DNA from: Polytrichum commune
Lineage: Eukaryota; Streptophyta; Polytrichopsida; Polytrichales; Polytrichaceae
Direction of reading: 5' to 3'
NCBI GenBank assembly: GCA_950295325.1
Contig: OX485809.1
Coordinates: 13,638,001 to 13,702,000 of the forward strand
DNA: 64,000 nt
Shown here: positions 53,895 to 64,000 of the stretch, piece by piece
Layout of the letters: each line of letters starts with the position of its first letter
Numbering within the stretch: position 1 is the stretch's first letter
Notes under the pieces: model-generated
What the model was told of the DNA's origin: nothing
Databases searched by the model: none
What the model saw: only the letters and a program-made list of their open reading frames with translations
Translations under genes and position numbers: made by a program

Positions 53895-54514
53895 GATAAC
53901 TCATATGGTGTTGAATTTGGCCACGGGGTGCAAATGTTTCGCCAAAATCCACACCTTCCGCTTGTGAGCACCCTTGGCCACCAACTTTGCTTTGAAACGT
54001 ACCACAACACCGTTGGCATCCTTCTTCGTGCGGAACACCCATTTACACTTTACGACCTTGCGGCCCTTCGGCAACGGAGTTAACTCCCACGTGGCGTTGG
54101 CTATAAGAGATTCATATTCCTCTTGCATAGCTAACTCCCACTCGCTTGCATCACTCGATTCAATTGCCTCTCTCAAGTTTCTAGGTTCCCCAACGGTTGT
54201 CATGTTTGCATGCTCTTTGTCTTGGGGTTGCGGAATGTGGTTCTTCCACCATTCCACAAGTGGTTTGCGAGGCCTATCCGGGTACCTAGAATTGCACATG
54301 GTTTCATTGCCATATTGCAGCAACGAAGGTGGTTTGGTTGCGGTTTTCTTACCATGGTCAAGTTTCGATGCCTCCCTGCTACGAGTAGATTTCCCGGCTG
54401 GTACGTCGGCCTCCGCATCTTCCTCTATGTCGAGATCCTCGTTTTGCTCCGAAACGCCGCCGCTCACGTCCAAGTTCTCCACGTCCGCTTTGGGGGATAT
54501 GTCCACTTTGACCG
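53895..54514 (-). pseudogene. Cop-15 pol fragment (linker and RT start), right of the hAT insertion
   Basis: In coding order it runs from VKVDISPKADVENL through the acidic linker, SRYPDRPRKPLVEWWKNHIP, ESLIANATWELTPLPKGRK and KCKWVFRTKKDANG to FNTI, where the hAT duplication gataactc starts. One base missing near 53970 and one extra near 53926 shift the frame for about 15 codons. It is more diverged than any other family copy, in line with being the oldest layer. The sequence upstream of the linker is replaced at about 54515 by unrelated DNA. Confidence 0.87.
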
Positions 54515-54639
54515 CGGCCATGAATTTTGGAATTGGCCATGAATTTTGGGAGTGGTGAGCAAAATGTCCAGAAAGATAAATAATCCACACTATACCATTA
54601 GAAAAAAATCATAAACCATATTTTTGACCCATTTATAGA

Positions 54640-57400
54640 CTCAGTCCTTTAGAGATTGAAAAAGGCAATAGGCAAATTATAGAATATATCTACAATGGGT
54701 GGATAAAACCAAGTTCTTCACCTTATGGATCTCCAATCTTATTTGTTAAGAAAAAAGAGGGTGGATTAATAATGATGATAAATCATAGAGCTTTGAATAA
54801 ACTAACCATAAATAATTGATATCCATTGCCAAGAATTGATGATCAATTGGATCAATTGGTCGGTTCTTGTATGTTAAGTTCATTATATTTGGCTCAAGGT
54901 TATCATCAAATTTGAATTCTAGAAGAAGATGTACCTAACATGCATTTACAATACCTTTTGGCCATTATCAATTTAAAATTTTGAATTTATGGATTGACTA
55001 GTGCACCTGTAACATTCCAAGGGGTGATGAATAGAAATTTTCAAGAACATTTGGGAAAGTTTGTTTTGGTATATCTTGATGATATTTTGGTGTTTTCAAA
55101 TATACAAGAATAACACCTTAAACATTTACGCAAAGTATTCGATATACTACGCGAGAATAAATAATATGCTAAGTTGATTAAGTGTCACTTTGCAAAGAGT
55201 GAGTTAGAATACCTTGGCCATATGGTGGGTGAGGATGGAATTAAGGTTGACCCTTGAAAGATTGATACGGTGATTAGATGGACAAGGCCCAATGATGTAA
55301 ATCAATTGCGTTCATTATTGGGTCTTAGTAATTATTTATGTTGATTTATTTGAGGTTATTCAATCTTAGTCGCTATTTTGACTCATTTGACAAGAAAAGA
55401 TGTGAAATGCATTTGGACATATCAATGTCTAGAGTCTTTTGAAATGGTTAAGTATGTGTTAACTCAGGCGTTTGTTTTAAATTTACCAATATTTGGTGAA
55501 AGATTTGAAATCATATATGATGCTTCCCTATTAGGTATAGGGGCAGTTCTTATACATAAAGGTAGGCCAATCGCGTTTGAAAGCCGCAAGCTTACACCTG
55601 CCGAAAGAAATTATACCACATGTGAACAAGAATTGACAACCGTTGTGCATGCGTTACGAACATGGTGTTGTTATTTAGAAGGTTCAAAATGTATAGTGAT
55701 TACAGATCACAATCCATTAACTTATCTAAAATCATAACAAAATTTGTCAAGGTGTTAGGCTCGATGGTTAAAGTATTTGGAGCAAAATTTTCATTATCGA
55801 TGGAAGTATCGTCTTGGGAGAAGCAAGGTCGTTGATTCATTAAGCATGAACCCATTAGATGAAAAATCGGTCAGGTTAGCCTTACTGACAAGAAGCACTT
55901 CAAGTTGTAATTTTTAACTAATGGCGGCTGACACTGGGAGGAGTGCTCTTATGGAGATGACCAACACTAGAAAAAATCCTCCTGGGTTCGACAATGAATT
56001 ATTTAATAAGATCATTGCAGGGTATGCTTTAGACCCGTGGTTTAAGGACCCAGTTAATTTAGCAAAATTGGTCCTCGAAGATACCATTTGGTGGTGCCAA
56101 GATGGAATTGTGATACCTAATGTGGGTTCCCTTCGTAAAGATATACTCTTTGAATATCATGATATTTTTTATAATGGACATATGGATACTATGAAGACCT
56201 GGAAACAAGTTGAAACCAATTTTTGGTGGCCAAAATTGAAGGATGGTATCAAGACTTATGTGGATACATGTGATGTATATCAACGTAGTAAAGCCTCTAC
56301 TACAAGGACAAGATTATTGCAACCCTTCGAATTTTTTGAAAGGAAGTGGGAATGTGTTAGCCTTGATTTTATCACTGGACTAACTCCCACAAAACAAGGG
56401 CATGATGCAATATTAGTGTGTATGGATAAATTGAGCAAGATGGTTCATTTTATAGCCATAGTGACCACAAATACTGCAGATGAAACATCAAGATTATTCA
56501 TCGATTTTGTGTATAAGCATCATGGGCTTCCTAGAAAGCTAGTTAGTGATAGAGATACTTGATATACTGGTCAATTTTGGGTTGCACTATGTAATTTTTT
56601 GGGCACAAAACAAGCTATGTCTACAGTTCATCCTTAAACAGATGGGCAAACAAAGAGAATTAATAGGATTCTAGAAAATATACTAAGGCATTATGTTAGC
56701 CCAACTCAAGATGACTGGGATATTTATTTATCCTTGATTAAGTTTGCATACAATAATGTTTGGCAAATATCAATTCAAACCATTCATTTTATGTTGAATC
56801 ATGGTCAGCATCCCTTGACACCTTTGAATATTGGGATGAACAGGTGTCATGTCCCTGCTACTAAGGACTTAGTGCAATCGATGTCTAGTATTATGGAAGA
56901 GGCTAAGAAACATTTGCTAGCAGCACATAATAAACAAAAGTCCTATGTTGATACAAAGAGATGTGAAATCTCTTTTGATGTTGGAACTCAAGTGTTGTTA
57001 AATACGTCTAACATTAAGTTCAAGATGCTAGGAGCAAGGAAGTTGCTACCTGAATGGATTGGTCATTTTAAGGTACTAAAAAGGGTGTACAAAGTGGCTT
57101 ACAAATTAGAATTGCCAGAGACATTGAGAATACATGATGTATTTCATATGTCACTTCTAAAATCATATAAGATTTTTGGCAAAATACACCTCTGCCAACA
57201 CCAATCCTAAAAGATGATAAAATGTCGTTCGATGTTGAACGCGTCTTACACATGAGATAAGAGGTAGTTGTACGAGGCCTCATAAAATTTACCTCATTAA
57301 GTGGCTTGGATATGGACTTGAACATAATTCTTGGGGGCCATAAAAGTATTTGAATTCAGAAGTGCTCAAAAAATATTGGGACACTGTGGCACGTTCACAA
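54640..57400 (+). pseudogene. Gypsy pol relic: RT, RNase H, integrase, chromodomain
   Basis: RT is seen as NGWIKPSSSPYGSPILFVKK, INHRALNKLT and YLDDILVFS (YLDD at 55072-55083), followed by YLGHMVGEDGIKVDP. RNase H has IIYDASLLGIGAVL, AFESRKLTPAERNYTTCEQE and TDHNPLTYLKS (55378-55737). Integrase has an HHCC zinc site (YHDIFYNGH and TCDVYQRSK), SLDFITGL and LVSDRDT (55921-56562). At 56641-56661 the usual TDGQTERVN motif reads TDGQTKRIN, so the catalytic Glu is Lys. 56734-57210 gives the integrase C-terminus (YKVAYKLELPETLRIHDVFH). Near 57285-57400 a chromodomain is readable (KIYLIKWLGYGLEHNSWGP, then EVLKKYWD). Stops and frame changes are frequent. Confidence 0.87.
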
Positions 57401-57552
57401 GAACGGCTAACACAAAATAAAGGTGTTGAGAGTATTAGTGTGTCCAATAAGATCAATAGAAGAAGCAATCGTAAACGGAAGCGAGCTGATGACTTGGGAA
57501 TTTAAGATAGTGTATCATTTGAGTAGAGACGCTTAAAGTTAAATGGGGAGGA

Positions 57553-57871
57553 GTGTAACATGGGCCACTATTGGTACATGTTGGATTAGAACTAAGATAA
57601 CGGTAGTCTATAATGTATTTAAAGTAAAAACATAGAGTTCATTATAGTTGAACTTGCTTTTACTTCAGTTAAACTAGAACGAGTTTAAAGTAAAAGCATA
57701 GAATTCATTATAGTTGAACTTGCTTTTACTTCACTTAAACTTAAGACAACCGGGCATGGTGGGGAGGTATATTAAGGGCTCTTGTGCAAGAGTAAGGGTC
57801 TTTTATCTTACCTTGTGGTTGGGTGGTTCATGCCAAAGAAACATCCAACAAGGAATCAAAATTTCGTTACA
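57553..57871 (+). repeat. Putative Gypsy 3' LTR (TG...CA, about 319 bp)
   Basis: It starts TGTAACATGGG right after the purine tract aatggggaggag and ends ...tcgttaca. Inside, about 75 bp containing ttcattatagttgaacttgc is tandemly duplicated. tatattaag near 57769 is a possible TATA box. No 5' LTR is present for comparison. Confidence 0.65.
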
Positions 57872-58184
57872 CCTCACTCGAAGCCATTTTGCGACTCGAA
57901 TGCAAGCTCCCACTCACTCAATGTACCCCAAGGTTTAAAAAAAATTGTAATACGACTTAAGTTGATGCAAATCAACTCAAAACCTTCAAGGAACAAAACT
58001 AAGCTCCTTAGAACCCAAAAGACCTCAAAACACTCAATGAATGTTGTAATCTCACAAGTCAACGCCTTGTCACTCCTATAAGATGCTATATCACTCATAA
58101 GCCTTCAAGAGAGCTAAACTAAGCTTCTTCAAGCTCGAAAGACCTTTAAACACTCAAGGAATGTTGTAATCTCTCTCAAGTCAG
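57872..58184 (-). pseudogene. Cop-17: gag start and leader of a diverged family II-like Copia element
   Basis: The reverse complement gives MASSE at the gag start, then the upstream cgagtcgcaaaatgg and gcaagctcccactcactcaatgt block typical of the family, then two diverged leader units ending in ctctctcaagtcag. The Gypsy LTR cuts gag after a few codons. It could be the 5' end of the same old element as Cop-15; the sequence cannot decide. Confidence 0.78.
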
Positions 58185-58376
58185 TATTAGAAGATAGTAT
58201 TAGGTTGCATTGATGACATTGTCCCATGTGGGTTGTCAACGCTAGTCTTAACCCACACATATAAATAAAGGCATAAAGGGAGGAGTTAATCACTCTCTTC
58301 ATTGTATGCAATCCTTGTGTATTTTGTTCTTCCTTCCTATGCTGATCTCTTTGCTTTCTTCTTTCATTTCTTAATA
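58185..58376 (+). repeat. Diverged Copia LTR (192 bp) at the edge of the TE block
   Basis: tattagaagatagtattagg...ttaata, 192 bp like the others but with many substitutions. It includes the conserved cacatataaataaaggcata promoter/poly(A) block near 58255-58275. It points towards the downstream gene. Flanks gtcag and actcc do not match, so it is either a solo LTR that lost its TSD or part of a rearranged element. Confidence 0.85.
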
Positions 58377-58925
58377 ACTCCCATAACTCAAGCTGCTTTT
58401 AAGCCACCTGACCACTCGGGAGATTGAAAGTGCCAGTGTGTTGGGCGCAGACAATGACAACCAACCTATTATATTACTTAACTAACATCATGTCGTTACT
58501 GGGGAAACTTAGTTAACTAACATTCTCGGGGCCAACAATTGCGCACCACTATAATTAACTACATTTCCAGCATATAGGTTTTTGGGTACCACTAACCCAC
58601 GTTTAGTGTAGTTAGTGACAGTTTAGTGTAACTACAGATTTAGATTAAAAATTAAAAACTAGAATATCACATTATCTCCCCAGGCATTTTTACTCCTCCG
58701 ACACAAACGTATACGCAAAACCTCTTTAAACTATGAACGCTAAGTGTAAAGTCACCCTACGTTAATAGCTTGCATGCTATGAATCAAGGGGTGGGTGGCG
58801 TACATATTTGGAGGTGGCTGAGCGTCGCGCGGGCCGGAATGGGCACCCGGCCTGGCCCGCCCCTGTCCGTCCCTTGGTCCACTAAGCGCTCGCTCTCTGT
58901 CTCTCTCTCGCGCGCGACTCTTAGC
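58377..58925. other. Intergenic region and presumed promoter of the DEG9-like gene
   Basis: Unique-looking sequence, AT-rich up to about 58760 and then GC-richer with a pyrimidine tract (ctctctgtctctctctcgcg) near 58891-58912, common in plant 5' UTRs. No ORF or TE similarity was recognised. A TATA box and transcription start could not be fixed. Confidence 0.55.
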
Positions 58926-58927
58926 AT

Positions 58928-58950
58928 TAGGGTTTCAGCTACTAGGGTTT
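58928..58950 (+). promoter_or_regulatory. Two telo-box motifs upstream of the DEG9-like gene
   Basis: TAGGGTTT occurs at 58928-58935 and 58943-58950. Telo-boxes (AAACCCTA) near plant transcription starts are known from genes of ribosome biogenesis and cell growth. A role here is inferred from sequence only. Confidence 0.6.
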
Positions 58951-59358
58951 CACTGCGCTCTCTCTGATTCTTCTCCTCCACAGCAGGAGCCAGCTTACCC
59001 CCTTTGCTGCATGTTTCTCTCCATTCTAATGGAGAATGGCAGTGTAGGATCATTCTCTAGTGCGCAATTCGGGTTTTGGTCGCTTTAGAATGTGTGGCAT
59101 GTGAAGAGTTCACCCGCTCACTTTTTTCAAGGAACACTTTAACCAAGAAGCGGAAGGAATTAAGTAGGGAAACGCAATATTCTCAGCTGTAGGTCTCTTC
59201 CTATATTCAGAATTACCAATTTTTAGAGTTCTGGTGAAATTGAATAAACCAAGAGCATGTGCAGGCGGTGTTAGTATTGTAAGGAAAAGCACTAGCAAGC
59301 AGGCTATCGGGAGTGAATCGAAGCCTGCAATAAGTGCTTGATTGCAATTACAGGAGGT
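58951..59358 (+). other. Presumed 5' UTR, probably with an intron
   Basis: Pyrimidine-rich leader with no long ORF. ttgcaattacag at 59342-59353, five bases before the start codon, looks like a 3' splice site, so a 5' UTR intron is likely. Its donor could not be identified with confidence. Confidence 0.5.
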
Positions 59359-62300
59359 ATGGAGGCACCCCCTCGCAAGCGGGGAAGACCACCAAAGCAC
59401 CCAAAGGTTGCAAACAACGGCAGTGGCACTCCCTCTCCAAGTCCTGTTACTAAGTCAAGAGCAAACTCAGTTGGAGCATCTACAGAAGGAGTTGTGGGCA
59501 GTAACAAAATTGTGAGCGATGGGGTGGATATTGAAATGGTGGATAGAACCGCGCAACCCTCAAGGACAGGGCAGCGCGGGAGGAAGAAGTCTATGGTGGA
59601 GAAGGTAGACGGGCCCAGTGCCATTAAGCCAGGCGGAGGCAGCTCTAGTGAGCGAGACTCCAAGTCTGAGGCAGATGACGATGACTTGCCTGTGGAGAAG
59701 TTGTCCACTCGAAGGGGGAAAAAATCTTCCATGGTACAATTCGCTTTCACTCTTGCGTTTTTTCTTCTGTGCAGTGCCATTCTCTTGTCAATCTTCGATT
59801 ATTATATCATCAGAATAAGACAGAAAATATGATGAGCAGGTTACACCACGCATTTGTGCTTTGTTGGTCTTATGAGCTTCTTAGACTTTAAAACGGAAAA
59901 TTAATAAACAAATATCAGCATTGTGGAGTCTCCTCATACTACGCACTTTCTTTTATGTAGGCCGTGTAACTGGGTCCTTTCGCATACAGAGGGTAGATGT
60001 TTCTCAGCTATTTATATCTCGAGAGACTGGGACTAGATCTTGCTTATGGAAGATTTAGTGTTTTTGTAAGTAGTATCACTACATGCTGCAGCATCACTAA
60101 AAGATATTGATATAATCTTGTACCTTGTTGCGTTAGGATGAAGTTTAGAGTACCTTGTAGCCCTCTAGAAGCTTTTGTTGCGAGTTATTATACTCAACTT
60201 GTGAGCTTGAGTACTATATGCATAATCGCTGGAGGTTTTTATATTTAAAACAATCTTATTGATCATGAGGGTATAACATGAATAGGTGTACCTTGAAACA
60301 TATTCTCTACTTTGCCGTGACAGTGGCAACCTGTCATTTCCATTTGCGTTGGAAATTGACACAAGTTTAGGATCGCAATGGAACCAGTTGTTGTGAAAGA
60401 CTGGGCATGAGCTGAGACTGCGAGTTCTACTTACTTTACATACGTTTCTGGAATTGCTTCTGCACTATTTTAGGTTGTAGTTGTTCTTTACTATTTATTT
60501 ATTCTATTGTGGAGGGTGGACGGCGTCCAGATGTGAAAATTGGTTGCTACATAACCACAGCAACCATGTGACATTTGAAGTGAGCTCGATGGGCACCTTG
60601 CATGAAGTTCATGGGTGTCAAGCCACTCTATCAGAGATTTTTCTTATAGTTATGTACGTTAAGTAGATAAATAATATTGCATCCTTTCTTAACTTGTGTG
60701 TTCATGCATTACCTGAATGATTGGTTCTTTCTACTGTATTTTATCGTGTACACTTCTTGAAGGACATGATGGATGAAGCTTGGTTAGATAAGTTGGGGTG
60801 TGCAAAGTTGAAGCTTCAATTAAAGAAATACTTGGATTCTCAATGATCCAATTAGGAACCTTAACTTGGATCATGTTGCAGACAGAAAAGGTTTCCAAAG
60901 TTGATCTTGAAGATGTCCCTGAATATTTACCAAGTGAGGAAGAGTACCAGGTTTATTACTAGCTGAAATTGTCCTGCATTTACTAGTAATTGATCGAATA
61001 AATTGAGCTAGTTGTTATGCCTGCTAATTCAAGTGTTAATCACATTCTGTAAGTTTCTGATGTCCAATGTTTGATACAACTATTTTTACTAAACAGGCTT
61101 GTTCTCGTCATTTTTTGCAGGCATCGCCAGGGTTGTTTCCAAGTGATACTCCAAGAGGCCATGGATCTTTGTATGATGATGGGACAGTTGGAGGTGAAGA
61201 TGTCAAGGATGCACCTTTCATGGATGCTGTAGTGAAAGTCTTCTGTGTCCACACTGAGCCCAATTTTTCACTCCCATGGCAGAGGAAGCGTCAGTTTAGC
61301 TCCAACAGCAGTGGTTTTATAATTAAGGATCGTCGGGTACTGACTAACGCACATTCAGTTGAGCATCACACACAGGTGAAGGTCAAGAAACGAGGTTCAG
61401 ATACTAAGTATTTGGCCACTGTTCTTGCAATTGGTACCGAGTGTGATATAGGTATGTTGCTATCTGTCACTGGTGATGTCTGTGATGGGCTGCCCTTTCC
61501 ATGGAATGTATGAATTCCTTGTTGTCTTATATTTTCCACTTAGATGTTGTGATTTTAGCATATATTTTGGCAGTATCAAGAAACAATTATGTTCTTAATT
61601 TATTTTTTAAACCACTTCTGGTTACAAGATGATCACTTACAGAATAGAGTCCATTTTTTTCTTCTTCCAGGAAACACCATATTTGTGATTATTTCTATGG
61701 ATGCATGGATTCAATGAAAGGAAGCTTCTAAGTCTCATGCACTGGGGAACTTGGAAGAAAGTGTAACATATTGGAGTATGTTTGTGCAGCTATGTTGACT
61801 GTGAGCAATGATGAATTTTGGGAAGATGTGACACCTGTGGAGTTTGGGTCTCTTCCTCGCCTGCAAGACGCAGTCACTGTGGTGGGGTATCCTATAGGTG
61901 GTGATACCATCTCAGTAACAAGTGGTGTGGTGTCACGCATTGAGGTTACATCCTATGTCCATGGTGCAACAGAGCTTCTTGGTGTGCAGGCAAGCTTCTC
62001 TTGCACCTTATATACATGGATTGGGAACTTGCAAAGGATTTTTGATGATTTAAGAACTGGGTGGTAGCTGTAGCTGGGTGGATTTTTGCTGATATCTTAT
62101 CTTGTGTAAAATGGTGACCAGTTTCCATTGACCCTGGGGGGGGGGGGTTGATAATTAAGTGAGTTTCATTATCTAGATGTGTTTTAATACGTGCCAAAGA
62201 TCCTTCTGTGTAATGTATATAATCTTTGTTATACAATTCTGTGGCTTCAACAATGACCAGGTGCACTCTCATTGTTAGTGGTGTCGGATCAGTCAGTTTG

Positions 62301-63652
62301 TGACGTTTTGCCACATGCATATGCACTCATCCTTTTTGGAAACTTGCAATTAGAGTTATCTTCTATTGACATGAATTAGTTCCTGAACTGCAGATCGATG
62401 CAGCCATTAATGCTGGAAACTCTGGAGGCCCTGCTTTCAATGACAGAGGTGAATGTGTTGGAATTGCCTTCCAGTCATTGAAGCACGAGGACGCTGAGAA
62501 CATTGGATATGTTATTCCCACCCCTGTTATTACTCACTTCATTACTGACTATGCTCGAAGTGGAGATTATACAGGTTATGTTATAGTCTCATAATCTCAT
62601 TCCATTTACCTACTCTTGAGGTTTGAACTTTATGTCTCCACAGTTGTAGTGAACCTCCACTTTTCCTCATAGCGATCTAGTTAAGTCCCTCTCTAGAGAG
62701 GTATTTCTTACCATGGAGAATCTTGCTGCATGCTTTTGGCTGGGTATTCACAGTGTATGGTATCTGCTCCTTGTGGTGTCCAGGTTTTCCCATTCTAGGT
62801 ATTGAGTGGCAAAAGATGGAGAATCCGGATCTACGGAAGGCACTTGGAATGAAGAGCATACAAAAAGGAGTTCGCATTCGGCGTGTTGAACCTACTGCAC
62901 CTGCATCCAAGCACTTGCACGCTTCTGACATTCTCTTGAGTTTTGATGACATCGATATAGCAAATGATGGCACTGGTAGGCCTCTTCACATTTCCTTAGA
63001 ATCTATATGTGTTTGAATTTGATCTTTGTGGTTTCCAATAGATGACAATGCAATACAGGGAGTCTTCAATTATTGATCTATATTTGTGTTTGTGGTTTGT
63101 GAATGAAGTTCCTTTCAGGCATGGTGAGCGGATTGGCTTTAGCTATCTGGTTTCACAGAAGTATACTGGTGAAAGTGCCAAGGTCAAGATATTAAGAGAT
63201 GGAAAGGTGAAGGAGTTTGATATTGACCTTGCCAACCACAAGCGATTAGTTCCTGCTCACATCAAGGGAAAGCCACCTTCATATTATATATTGGCGGGTA
63301 TTGTTTTTGCGGCGATCTCTGTACCTTATCTGCGTTCTGAGGTTTGTACCAATATCATCTCTTGTATTTCTTATCACCTATATGTAGCTTCACTGAAAGT
63401 GCTGTCAATTCTCAAGATCCCATAGTACCTAGCAATCACATGGTTTTGCTTTGTTCAAATATATAACATCATAGCCGTGTTATATTTAGGGGAGATATAC
63501 ATTCTCCGCTATGTTAAAATATAGACTTACATGGGTTTCTGACGTGGCAGTATGGTAAAGACTATGATTATGATGCTCCTGTGAAGCTGCTGGATAAGCT
63601 TCTGCATTCCATGTCTCAATCTGATGATGAGCAGCTTGTTGTTGTTTCTCAG
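59359..63652 (+). CDS. DEG9: DEG9-like nuclear serine protease (HtrA/Deg family), 5' 8 exons; 3' end off-window
   Basis: Exons inferred from frame and splice sites: 59359-59733, 60882-60950, 61121-61451, 61790-61989, 62394-62574, 62784-62975, 63109-63341, 63551-63652 (1683 nt, 561 codons so far). ATG 59359 follows an acceptor-like site; an in-frame TTG at 59338 is not used. Residues 1-125 are basic and disordered with an AT-hook-like [11 protein letters not shown]. The protease domain has the triad His226 (TNAHSVEHH), Asp257 (GTECDIAML) and Ser335 ([10 protein letters not shown]). PDZ1 follows with [18 protein letters not shown] and [20 protein letters not shown]. Exon 8 leads into the second half ([18 protein letters not shown]). 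The order matches plant DEG9, an ATP-independent protease of nucleus/nucleolus. The fourth intron uses a GC donor. The remaining exons lie beyond 64000. Confidence 0.92.
59734..60881 (+). other. Intron 1 of the DEG9-like gene (1148 bp)
   Basis: Donor ATG|GTACAA, acceptor tgttgcag. AT-rich; no TE or further exon was recognised. It separates the variable N-terminus from the conserved part. Confidence 0.8.
61990..62393 (+). other. GC-AG intron of the DEG9-like gene
   Basis: The conserved protein requires ...GVQ followed by [12 protein letters not shown], which places the exon end at CAG|GCAAGC (GC donor) and the acceptor at ctgcag. No usable GT lies near. A run of 12 G at 62136-62147 sits inside. 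Confidence 0.82.
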
Positions 63653-64000
63653 GTCAATTTCTAAGCCATCTGTTTGCTGTCTATCATAGTGAGGATGAGT
63701 TGTTTCTGTTTTGTATTCTCAAATTGTTAGATTGATACTTGTAACTGATGGAATTCTACATCACCTCCAGCAAGTTGCAAGAATCCAATTAGAATGTATT
63801 TTAGTGGACCTTGAAGTGGCTAGATCTCCAAGTTGTTCTTTAGTTGGGAAATTTACCACATGAAGAAAGTAATGAGGTGTTTGACACGTAACTTTTGCCA
63901 GTCTCCACCATGCTATGGGACTCAAACCTTTTAGCTAAACAGACTAAATATGAGGTGATTCTGGTTAATCCTGGATGTCCAGTTCTTTGTGATAAAATGT
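63653..64000 (+). other. Intron 8 of the DEG9-like gene, incomplete
   Basis: Starts after ...VVVSQ with the donor gtcaat. No acceptor followed by the expected DEG9 continuation is visible before the window ends. Confidence 0.65.

Larger units (their letters stand above)
54515..57871 (+). mobile_element. Degenerate Ty3/Gypsy (chromodomain) retrotransposon, 5' part lost
   Basis: It contains RT, RNase H, integrase and chromodomain remnants in Gypsy order, then a purine tract and a putative 3' LTR. Gag, protease and 5' LTR are absent. 54515-54640 has two copies of ggccatgaattttgg (54516 and 54535) and otherwise nothing recognisable, so the left edge is uncertain. The right edge meets Cop-17 gag at 57872. 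Confidence 0.83.

Noticed and set aside
58185-58376. LTR as the 5' LTR of Cop-17
   Set aside because: Cop-17 gag and leader are on the minus strand, so its 5' LTR should be in reverse orientation; this LTR is forward.
60165-60666. Small ORFs inside the first DEG9-like intron
   Set aside because: Short, without recognisable domains, in AT-rich intronic sequence.
61040-62326. Minus-strand ORFs across DEG9-like exons
   Set aside because: They are shadows of the conserved plus-strand protease exons.

Overview
This window is nuclear DNA of a land plant, and about 58 kb of it is a dense nest of transposable elements beside the 5' part of one host gene. Plant origin is supported by: (i) plant-type Ty1/Copia gag-pol ORFs; (ii) a hAT DNA transposon with 8-bp target duplications; (iii) a chromodomain Ty3/Gypsy relic; and (iv) an intron-containing gene for a DEG9-type (HtrA family) nuclear serine protease. 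The species cannot be named from sequence alone. No rRNA, tRNA or CRISPR was seen. All calls come from reading the sequence; no alignment or database search was run. Retroelements are called Cop-1 to Cop-17 here for reference.

Layout, left part (1-36027). Cop-1 (-) runs off the left edge. It and intact Cop-3 (+, 4499-10106, TSD acaaa) sit in a family II element, Cop-2 (4377-4498 and 10107-13589). Next come fragments Cop-4 and Cop-5 and the 5' part of Cop-6 (+). Two long elements in opposite orientation follow: Cop-7 (15384-20892, -) and Cop-8 (22760-29125, +), enclosing a 1.87-kb segment. Their flanking duplications and LTR subtypes match only if that segment is turned round, so it has been inverted, in the genome or in the assembly. 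Cop-8 also holds a 200-N gap flanked by an exact 559-bp duplication, probably an assembly artefact. Cop-9 (-) is interrupted by Cop-10 (family II, intact ORF).

Right part (36037-58376). Cop-11, 12, 13, 14 and 15 are successive interrupted elements whose left halves are missing, whereas the interrupted elements left of 36027 lack their right halves. The two nests therefore meet at a rearrangement junction carrying a 9-bp filler. Cop-15 is split by a hAT element (43213-53894) with recognisable TIRs, TSD gataactc, subterminal 42-bp repeats, a decayed transposase and a G-rich minisatellite. The hAT is itself split by the intact, near-pristine Cop-16 (43258-48736, TSD atttt). A decayed chromodomain Gypsy element (about 54515-57871) and Cop-17/LTR remnants end the TE block at 58376.

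The Copia elements share 192-bp LTRs with TATTGG...CCAATA ends (not TG...CA), 5-bp TSDs, a leader of about 1.1 kb largely made of 120-bp tandem repeats, and one uninterrupted gag-protease-integrase-RT-RNase H ORF of 1353-1354 codons whose stop lies inside the 3' LTR.

Host part (58377-64000). A short intergenic/promoter region with two telo-box motifs precedes a DEG9-like gene (+). Eight coding exons (59359-63652) can be traced before the window ends. They encode an AT-hook-like N-terminus, the protease domain with His/Asp/Ser triad and the first PDZ domain.
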